A stretch of DNA of 64,000 nucleotides from Diphasiastrum complanatum (Eukaryota; Streptophyta; Lycopodiopsida; Lycopodiales; Lycopodiaceae), in contig CM055096.1 of NCBI GenBank assembly GCA_029204225.1, positions 37,715,460-37,779,459 on the forward strand. Reading direction: 5' to 3'. Made by a program: the position numbers and the translations under genes. The notes under the pieces are model-generated. The model saw nothing but the letters and a program-made list of their open reading frames with translations. It searched no databases and was not told the origin of the DNA. Every line of letters begins with the position of its first letter. Positions within the stretch are counted from its first letter, which is position 1. Positions 56,122 to 64,000 of this stretch are shown one piece after another.

Positions 56122-56733
56122 TGATCACAAAGAGTGATTGTTAGCTTGGGATCTTGATCTATATCAAGACTAACTTCCAAATCTAGCTTCTACTTGACAA
56201 TCTTTGTGTTTCCAAGCAAGAACAATAAAAAAATGATGACCCACGGCTTCACATGTGTGAAGTACAGCTATTGTACAGCCTGATAATAGAGAAATAGTTT
56301 ACTAAACATTTACTTAGCATACATCCACAAATAAAGTGCTTAAGAGAGTGTAAACACCAAGATTGCTTCACAAACCAATGTTTCTCATCATTAGCTCAAT
56401 AATGGATCCATCATGGATCAAATACAAAATTTTCATAATCTCTCTCTAGGTTGCATCCAGCACATGTGGGATAGCTCATTGTACTCATCCATATCCACTT
56501 TGGATAAGATCTATCAAGTTTGCCACATCATCCATTGGTGGTTTGTGTTGACCTTCTAGATTCCTACAATCTAGGACCTAACTCCTATAATTTAGGAGAT
56601 GTCATATTAGATTCAAAATGGATCTGAATATTACAAGTGTCATTTCACACGTGTGGACAGGTTCTCACACGTGTGGATCCACATAGATGTCAAAATACAT
56701 CAAAAACCATGTGAAAATTGCTAAATTCTAACA
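56122..56733 (-). mobile_element. LTR V (solo), minus orientation, inside Co-Z
   Basis: About 612 bp. On the minus strand it starts TGTTAGAATTTAGC (56733) and ends CACTCTTTGTGATCA (56122). Related to 35056-35729. It splits the Co-Z pre-integrase domain. CACACGTGTGG occurs twice, 20 bp apart (56646, 56666). No exact target duplication. Confidence 0.6.
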
Positions 56734-57565
56734 AGACTATGCTATATGAATTCAATGGCACTATATCAAACAAGCCATTATGGAGCAATCACAGGGGTGA
56801 GCATCTCGAATGCAACTAGTTCAACAACATGTGATGCATGTTTGAAGAGTAAGATGTCACGTATTCCTTTCGTCAAAGACTCCTACAAAACTAAAATGAT
56901 TCCGGAGCTTGTACATTCTGACATTTGTGAACCTTTCAACGTGATCTCGGTAGGAGGCTCAGAGTATTATATAACCTTTATTGATGATTACAGTAAGTTT
57001 TCCAGAGTCTACTTTATTCACAATAAATCATAAGCATTTCACAAATTCACAGAGTATGTGAATTGGACAGAAAGATGCACTGGTAATAAAGTGAAGCAGA
57101 TCAGAATAGATCGAGGTGGAGAATACATCTCGAATCGATTCACTGACTTCTGCAATGATTGTGTCATTCACAGAAGAACTACATCTTACACACTGCAGCA
57201 CAACGGTGTTGCACAAAGAAAGAACAGGACTCTAATGGAAGCTGCTAGGTGCATGATGGCCTATTCAAAGGCTCCAAGAGTGTTGTGGGATGAAGCAGTA
57301 GCTACTGCTGCTTACATTTAGAATAGGACAGGAAAGTCCGGTGTACCTCACACGACACCACACAAATTATGGTGGGGTAGAAAACCCAATTTGACTCACA
57401 TATGTATCTTTGGCTGTGCAGCTTATGCACATGTTTCTGATAAGCTTCGAAAGAAGCTTGATGAGAAAGCAAAATAGGGATATGACAATCATTCATTATA
57501 CTACAGAGTCTACATGCCAGAGACAAACATAGTGAAGACAGTTAGAGATGTCAAATTTGATGAGA
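56734..57565 (+). pseudogene. Co-Z integrase
   Basis: Plus strand. CDACLKSKMSRIPF completes the zinc domain. The core has YYITFIDDYSKFSRVYF (Asp), RIDRGGEYISNRF (Asp), then YTLQHNGVAQRKNRTLMEAA, where the Glu position is Gln. DEAVATAAYI ends in a stop. Then PNLTHICIFGCAAYAHVSDK, KLRKKLDEKAK with a stop, and TVRDVKFDES. Three stops or more; inactive. Confidence 0.85.
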
Positions 57566-58930
57566 GCTGAACAATGGCCCGTGATGATCATGTCAATTAT
57601 GAAGTCCTTGGAATACAGTACTATGATCTACCAACTGTGAGAGAGAGAGCAGAGGACGAACACTCAGATGAAGATGTTCGAGTCACGCCTCATTCAAGTG
57701 ACAAATCAGATGAAGAAAGATTCGCAAGCCAACCTACTACTACAATACCTGTAAACTGAAATGGTTTCGAACCTAGCAGAGCATACAAAGGCAAAGGCAT
57801 TGCAGTTCCTGAAGGATCTCCTAGAAGATTGACAAGAGAACGAAGAGAACCAGCAAGATTTGTATCAGGTAGCTCAGCTTCTACATCAGAAGAGTTTTGT
57901 AGATTCAGCGGAGAACCACAAACATTCAAAAAGCGATTGAATGTCCAGACAAGGACAAATGGATCCAAGCCATGAACGAGGAGATGGAATCCATGAGGAA
58001 GAATCAGGTTTGGATGTTGCAGCCAATACTAGATAAGTGAAAGGCTATAAAATGCAAGTGGGTATACAAGCTGAAGTACGGAACGAATGGAAATATATCT
58101 AAATATAAGGCAAGACTTGTAGCGAAGGGGTTTTCTTAGAGATATGGTATTGACTATGCTGAGACCTTCTCTCCTATCATGAGACATTTGTCCCTATGTT
58201 TACTGTTTGCATATGCAGCTGTTTATGATCTCAAGATTCACATCGTGGATGAAAAGATAGTGTTCTTGCATGGCGAGCTAGACAAGGAAGTCTACATGGA
58301 TCAACCTCCAGGCGCTACGTTTCAAATTCACTTCCTACTTATGCATGCAGAATGCATAGGAGTATCTACGGTCTGAAGCATTCAGCGTGACAATAGTATA
58401 AACAGAAAGATCAAGCCCTCAAGTCTTCAAGATTCAAGCCACTAGTTGTTGATTCTAATATTTATGTAAGAGTTATAGATGGGCAGATCATCATTGTAGC
58501 TATGTATGTGGATGACACTCTGATACTATGCAAGAGTGAGGAGCTTATTGCTGAGGTGAAGTATGATATCTCGAAACATTCTGAGATTGCAAACCTGGGA
58601 GAAGCCAAATGTTATCTTGGCTTACAAATTGACAAGGACTATAAGGGAGGTAAGTTGTACCTTCACTAGTCCAGACATACCTCAAAAATCCTAGAAGATT
58701 TCAGGACGCTGACTTGCAAAGGAGGAAATACTCTGATGCTTGCAAGAACAGTCCTGACGAATGACGACTGTTCGAAGACTAAAGAAAAAAGAGAGTTGAT
58801 GTAGTTTACACCATACAAGAAGCTGATCGAATCACTAATGTACCTTGAAGATAACACACGTCTCGACATCACTTATGCTGTGTTCAGGATGAGACAATTC
58901 TATCCAAATCCAGGATCAACTCATTCTCGT
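57566..58930 (+). pseudogene. Co-Z reverse transcriptase
   Basis: A linker rich in Glu/Ser (57574-57900, DEDVRVTPHSSDKSDEERFA) is followed by RT from about 57958: [20 protein letters not shown], a stop at the QRYGIDYAET junction, LCLLFAYAAVYDLKIH, then KIVFLHGELDKEVYMDQPPG. The end is frameshifted (58376) and resumes VDSNIYVRVIDGQIIIVAMY with catalytic YVDD at 58505-58516. About five lesions are visible. Confidence 0.8.
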
Positions 58931-59608
58931 GATGCAAGGTTCTAGACGCTTTCCTACAGTGATGCTAGCTGGGCATCTCTCAAGGATGACTGCAAAAGTG
59001 TCTTAGGAAGATGCATCATCGCGTCAGGAGCAACAATTCTCTGGGTCAACAAGAAGCAGACCATTGTGGCTCAATCATCCTATGAAGCAGAGTATGTAGC
59101 AGCAGCAAAGATGGCTAATAAAATCATTTGGCTTAAACAGTTCCTCGACAAACTAGGCAAAACAACAAATGAGCCTCTGATTTTGCAGATGGACAATACA
59201 TTTGCGATACATCTGACAAAGGATCATGTGTTTCACTCAAGGACGAAACACATCGCAATGAAGTATCACTTGATAAGGGATCTGATCGGGAAGAAGATGC
59301 TGCAGACTATCTTTACTGGAACAAAGGAGATGGTGGCTAACATTGTCACAAAGGCCTTAGACAAAGGTCTGTTCGAGAAACAGAGGAGCAGTTATGGAGT
59401 CATCAAGCTACCACGCTTTGAAAGGTACGTTTCTATTACCAAAGCTCTGTTAGCTTTTAGCCCTCAGTTTGACAAAAAGACACGAAGTGAAAAAGTTCGC
59501 GAACATGACGAGAAGACACGAAGCAAAAATATTCGCGAACACCTTGGCGAAGAGACACGAACGCGAAAAGTTCGCGAAAGAAAATTATTCATGATACAGC
59601 AGTTATAG
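58931..59608 (+). pseudogene. Co-Z RNase H with repetitive C-terminal tail
   Basis: RNase H part from ASLKDDCKSVLGRCIIASGA to TIVAQSSYEAEYVAAAKMAN (open frame 59066-59608), FLDKLGKTTNEPLILQMDNT and HIAMKYHLIRDLIG. The tail contains three imperfect repeats of TRSEKVREH type (59475-59580) before a stop inside the LTR. Unusual for the family; the function, if any, is unknown. Confidence 0.75.
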
Positions 59609-60092
59609 ACTGTTTAGTCTATATGATCTGGTGTGCTACTCTGAATGTATAAGATACATACGGTAGCAAATAGACAATACGCAGAACACAGGAATAGGAG
59701 TCCGCCTTCGAGCGAGACAAGTTTTGTGAGTAGGATTCACAAAGATCTAAGAAGTCCGCTAGTAAGTGAGACATTACTCGTGGGAGAACATCGCTTCTCT
59801 CACGCCAACGCGTTGTGTGGGTCTATCATACAGCGCTCGAAAAGCCAGAGGATCAATAGATGATACTATAGCTATTACGCACATATCACTCTTAATTTTG
59901 TCTGATATTGAATGAATTATTGTCTGCTATCGCTTGTGTATCTTACTCACTTGTTTTATCTATTCCGCATACTAGTTCAGTATTTTTGAATGCTATATTA
60001 ATCTAAAATGTAGGTCAGCAGTGTCTGTCTACATTCTGGAGAACTGTAGGAATGATATAGCCGGTAGTGACCAACAATCATATCTAAGATCC
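59592..60092 (+). mobile_element. Co-Z 3' LTR
   Basis: About 500 bp shared with the minus-strand copy at 32573-33045, from TGATACAGCAGTTATAGAC to TCTAAGATCCA. The right end is where similarity between copies stops. The left end is less certain because similarity continues into the tail of pol. Confidence 0.65.
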
Positions 60093-60133
60093 ATTTGGGT
60101 TTTTTTATCATTTCGCTTTAGCAATGTCAATAT

Positions 60134-60198
60134 CAAAACTCATTCAAGTTTCGTCTCGTTTCGTTTCGTTTTGTCCAGTTTCATTTCGTTTCATTTAA
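60134..60198. repeat. TTTCG microsatellite
   Basis: Repeats of GTTTC/TTTCG with a few variants (TCGTTTCGTTTCGTTTTG and later TTTCATTTCGTTTCATTT), just outside the Co-Z LTR. Confidence 0.75.
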
Positions 60199-60639
60199 GA
60201 GTGTGATTGATGTCTGTAGTTTGCGTTTTTCAGGTCATTCTTCATATCACTTTTTGTAGATTGATACACAAAGTGAAACACTGTAATACTAACCTAAATA
60301 GATGTTGCATGAGAATCTTGCAAAGATGCCATATTTGCTTACAAATGAAACTTCCTTCGGAGACTGGTAATAGAAGTTTTTCAAGTCTAGTTTTTGCCAC
60401 ACCAGTAATAGCATAAAAAGCTTTGCTAATCACACAATACTTATATTATGAAATGAATACTCTGCTTATGTTTAAGTAAAGAGTGAATGAACAAAACCCA
60501 TACATGAACTCTGCGAAGGTGATTTTCAGAAAGCATACCTGTATAATAGCGTACTTCGAATCCAATAATGGAATCGGGATGCAACCGCGTAGTAGGAATA
60601 TCTGTAAAGCAAGAGACATATAGCATTTGCTTACTATTG
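60199..60639. other. No gene seen
   Basis: AT-rich, only short frames without recognisable similarity. It may include part of the Co-T LTR. Confidence 0.35.
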
Positions 60640-61240
60640 CATATCATTTACCATAAATCACACCTCATGTGGTAATCATAGAATCATACAAAATATGGTA
60701 GCTCACTGGCATTCAACCGTGCATCCATTCAATCATTGAAAAGGCAGACACGTGTATAAACAATAGTGTGGTCATCGCTGCCCTATCAACGATGGAGTGG
60801 CCTCATAGCTACATAAACAGAGGTTCGATGATTCACGTGTAATGATAGAAAGGCAATCACTGCCCCAACGAATTTGCTCATTATCCCAAATGCATATCAA
60901 TAAAGCCACATATGCAATACGTTGTATAGAGCAATAGCGCGTCGTAAGCGCCCTCTCAGCATGCGATTTCATTCCATATTTGCTACATAATGTACACCAC
61001 TCAAGCCCAAAAAATTCTAACTTTTGGATATCGAGAAATCTCAGGATTTTTTTGAGTCAATACACTATCAAAAAATTTCTGCAAAATGCGAGTCGAGTTT
61101 TTGCTATAATAATTTTTTGAGCCTTCCTTTTTTTGTGGTTTTTTTTGTTTTAAAGATAGGTATAAACATGGGATTTTTAGAATGCCCATTACCTGATGGA
61201 ATTGGGCTTGAGCATGAATTCCAACACTACCCCTTAATGT
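60640..61240 (-). mobile_element. Co-T 3' LTR and polypurine tract
   Basis: On the minus strand ATTAAGGGGTAG (61238-61227) is a typical copia polypurine tract followed by TGTTGGAATTCATGC, the LTR start at 61226. The left end is not resolved; 60640 is an estimate. Confidence 0.6.
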
Positions 61241-61269
61241 GGATCCTGGAAAATTTTGATCCTCAAATA

Positions 61270-62980
61270 AATCTGAGATGATGCTCCTTTGTTAGAGCCT
61301 TGGTGAAGTAATCTATAACTTTGTCCTACAGTAAACCAAAGAAATTTCCTTGCTTTGCACTTTCTCTCTAAGATAGTGATATCGGATTTCGATATGCTTA
61401 CTTCAGCAGTGGAATCTCGGATTCAGAGATAGTGCAATGGCATTTTAATGGTCACAATAGAGGGTCGTTGGATGTGATTGGATAATTTCAATTTCTACAA
61501 GTAGGTTTTTCAACCGAATTGCCTCCTTAGTAGCATTTGTGGCAAATATGTATTTCGATTATGTGGAGGATAATGCTACTGAGGTCTGTTTCCAGTTGTT
61601 ACAAGAAATTGGACCTTGATTGAACAAGAACACAAATCCAAAGGTCGATTTGCTTGTGTCGATATCTCCTACCCAATCTGCATCTGTGTAGCCCTCTAGA
61701 ATGTTGGCAGATTGGCTGCCTCCATAGTAAATACTGAGGTGTTTTTTAGCTTGCACATACTTCGTGACTTTTATGAGAGCCTTCCAATGGACTGGACTTG
61801 GACTTGAAAGAAATTGGTTGAGAGAGCTGATTGGGTATACAAGGTTGGGTCGAGTGTAGAGCATAACATACATCAATGAAGCAATTATGGAGTGAAACGG
61901 ATACTACTTCATTTCCTCCTTCTCTGACTCGAATTTTAGACATTGCTCTTTTAACAGCTTCAAAGCAAGGTCGAGTGGGAAGTGGCTCGGTTTGCACTCG
62001 GCCATTCCATATTTCTTCAACACATTGGTGAGGTATCTCTACTGGCTGATGAAAATCTGCCTGCTAGATCGAATTCAAAAAATCTGAATTCCGAGACAAT
62101 AGTGAGTAGGACCCATATCTATCATCTTGTATTCCTATGCTAACATGTATTTGGTATCTTTCAACAATTTCAGATTATTACTGAATAGTAAAGTATCAAC
62201 AACATACAGAGTAATGATGATGAAGGAATCTGAGACAGACTTAAAATAAACATTTGAGTCTGCCAAGTTTGGAATGAAACCATTCTCAATTAGAAATGTA
62301 TTAATTTTCTGAAACCAGACTCTTGGAGACTGTTTCAGACCATACAAAGCTTTGTGAATTCTACACACTAGATGCTCCTTATCCTTTAGCTCATATGCTT
62401 CTGGCTGGGACATGTAGATCTCCTCTTCAATGGTGCCATTGAGGAATGCAGTTTGGATGTCCATTTGGTAAACTTCGAGGTCGGCTACAGCTGCATAGGA
62501 AAGAAGTAAACAAATTGAAGCATGCTTTACCACTGGACTGAAGGTTTCTGAATAATCCAAATGTGGAACCTTGAAGAAGCTTTTGGCTACCAATCTGGCT
62601 TTGTATCGATTTATTCTCCCTTTAGCATCATACTTCACTTTGAACAACCACTTGCATGGGATCGGATTTCGATCCTTTGGTAGCTCAGTTACAGTCCACG
62701 TATGGTTCTCAATCACAAAATCGAATTGTACATCCATGCGTGCTTTCCATTGGTCAGCATTAGGGGTTGACATTGCCTCATGATCTGTGTTTGGTTTCTG
62801 TACAAAATAACAGGCCGAATTATCCATGAATCGGGACGGAGGCTGTTTGGATTGACTCGATCTTCTGGATTGAGGTTCAATCCTTTGATGTTGTTCGATA
62901 TGTTGAGGTTCTGACTCATTTTTCGAGTTAGTATCGATTTTTTGATTTTCAATCCCTGAGCTGTTTTCGATACTTGTCAA
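61270..62980 (-). pseudogene. Co-T reverse transcriptase - RNase H
   Basis: Minus strand. 62980-62135 (281 residues): Gln/Ser-rich linker, WKARMDVQFDFVIENHTWTV, CKWLFKVKYDAKGRINRYKA, YQMDIQTAFLNGTIEEEIYM, KALYGLKQSPRVWFQKI. The catalytic YVDD is YVVD (62206-62195), so one essential Asp is lost. 61876-61559: SLMYVMLYTRPNLVYPISSL and GYTDADWVGDIDTSKSTFGF, then CNNWKQTSVALSST of RNase H. RNase H end near 61270 with further stops. Confidence 0.85.
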
Positions 62981-63360
62981 AATTTGATTTTTTGATCCTA
63001 CTGTCGAATTTTGACTGTTCGATTCTTAGGTCGGATTTGTCTGGAGCTTTTCTCTTATGGTCAAAAAATTGGTCTTCCATGAATATGACATCCCTACTCA
63101 TGAAGGCCTTTTGATTTTTCAAGTTGTAGAGATTGTATGCCTTGTGATATGGAGAGTAGCCAATGAAAATCGATTTTCTACTTTTGTCATTCAATTTCTT
63201 TCTCAAATCTTCAGGGATCTGAGCATAGGCAATGCATCCAAACACACGAATATGTTTGAGTAATGGTTGATCCAGTCCACACCTCATAACCCAAAGAATG
63301 CGAAGTATGTGACTGAAGTCTTTCAAAATTTGCAAAGAATGCGACAAACTTCACCATTTA
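62949..63360 (-). pseudogene. Co-T integrase C-terminal part
   Basis: The 132-residue frame has LLKHIRVFGCIAYAQIPEDL, RKKLNDKSRKSIFIGYSPYH and KAYNLYNLKNQKAFMSRDVI, all standard for the copia integrase C-terminal region. A frame change near 62980 links it to the RT frame. The integrase core to the right of 63360 is not recognisable. Confidence 0.8.
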
Positions 63361-64000
63361 AACGACTTCGAGTCATAGGACTGTTATATACATTGTACAC
63401 ATGTCGTTGTACATTATTTCACGACCAAGTACATAGCTTAAATTACACTAGTCTTGTAATTATAAGATTAGCTAAATGATTTCTATAATAAACAAGGATC
63501 TGTAAAAATACATCTCCAGTCCACATTCATTCATGTTGCAACAAAGCGGAAGATTAAGCATCCAAAGTTGCGTCCCTATTTTGGCTATAGCCATTCGTGT
63601 TGTTCATCTGACAAGGGTTCATTGTAATATGCAAGCAACACCTTCTATCCATGTCTAACGTAGATATGTGTGTGTTGTGATTGTTTACACTCTTCAATTC
63701 ACTTGTCTTAGCTCATTCACTCAGTCTGATCAGATCACGAACGTCTTCGACTCCTCAGAATCTAATCAGACGACGGCTGACTTTGACGCATGAGGAACAA
63801 GCACTATCATATGGCACTATCACTTTAATTATATACTGAAATTCATACTCAAACTGATAAACAGTACCCTATCAGTCCTCTTCGGTGGATGTGCTCATAA
63901 TATGTCTGAGCACGCAATTATTTCATTGGTCCTGTCTAGAGAACGCATGAGTTGTGATTCTGTTCTTGTTGATAGTCAGTAGTAGCCCATAACGGGAGAG
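63361..64000. other. No gene seen
   Basis: AT-rich end of the window without a supportable frame or repeat. GTACACATGTCGTTGTAC (63394-63411) is a small near-palindrome. It may be the start of another element that lies outside the window. Confidence 0.35.

Noticed and set aside
60134-60198. TTTCG run as a CRISPR-like or telomere-like array
   Set aside because: Units are five bases with no spacers and do not match plant telomere repeats; a plain microsatellite.

Overview
The window looks like nuclear DNA of a land plant: a transposable-element-rich, gene-poor region. Evidence for this is the many decayed Ty1/copia and Ty3/gypsy LTR retrotransposons, primer-binding sites (PBS) of plant type (TGGTATCAGA for initiator-Met tRNA; TGGCGCC..TTGCCGGGGA and TGGTGCGTCTGTCGGGAGT for Athila/Tat-type gypsy), a telo-box (AAACCCTAAACC) and TATA promoter, and an intron-containing plant-style SIN3 gene fragment. 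No bacterial, organellar or viral gene is visible. I cannot name the species. Nothing in the window encodes a complete element polyprotein; almost every ORF is a piece of a frameshifted or deleted pol gene.

Family labels used here (mine): Gy-A, an Athila/Tat-like gypsy with an 0.82-kb LTR; Gy-B, a related gypsy; Gy-C, a Tat-like gypsy with an extra plant-type RNase H; Gy-D, a gypsy 3' end with LTR W; Gy-E, a pol-deleted gypsy with LTR Y; Co-X, Co-Z and Co-T, three copia families; LTR V, a solo LTR family.

Layout. 1-450: Gy-B fragment. 451-713: TRIM-like unit carrying a tRNA-like sequence in its 144-bp LTR. 714-6920: Gy-A copy 1 (minus), with LTR, 3' ORF, protease and gag but without RT/integrase. 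6920-7790: copia integrase. 7830-9250: LTR debris and a pyrimidine tract. 9250-14760: Gy-C (minus), gag-protease-RNase H-3' ORF, with PBS and 5' LTR. 14760-16215: no gene, including a CAGG-rich block. 16215-17510: copia RT/RNase H (plus). 17515-17940: inverted Gy-A protease piece. 17945-19685: Co-X gag, PBS, LTR and flank (minus), repeated in inverse orientation at 29631-31345. 19686-22570: Gy-A copy 3. 22575-23230: copia protease. 23232-26510: Gy-D LTR, PPT and 3' ORF. 27018-28990: 5' part of a SIN3 co-repressor gene (minus) with promoter, introns and an intact PAH1 domain. 31394-33360: LTR Y and Co-Z pieces. 33365-37514: Gy-B (minus), interrupted by LTR V. 37515-37778: second TRIM copy. 37779-49679: near-complete Gy-A copy 2 (minus) with both LTRs, PBS and a GTTTG target-site duplication; its 3' LTR holds a MITE-like insertion. 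49685-50098: copia fragment. 50136-51220: third TRIM copy plus Gy-A LTR. 51221-54640: Gy-E (minus). 54689-60092: Co-Z (plus), interrupted by LTR V. 60640-63347: Co-T (minus). The rest shows no gene.

How it fits together: elements were inserted into one another, partly copied as composite blocks, and then decayed. The two features least like routine decay are the TRIM-like LTR with a tRNA-like core, and the SIN3 5' fragment that could still encode a PAH1-only protein from its own promoter. An array of eight TTCnnGAA palindromes in Gy-E also stands out.
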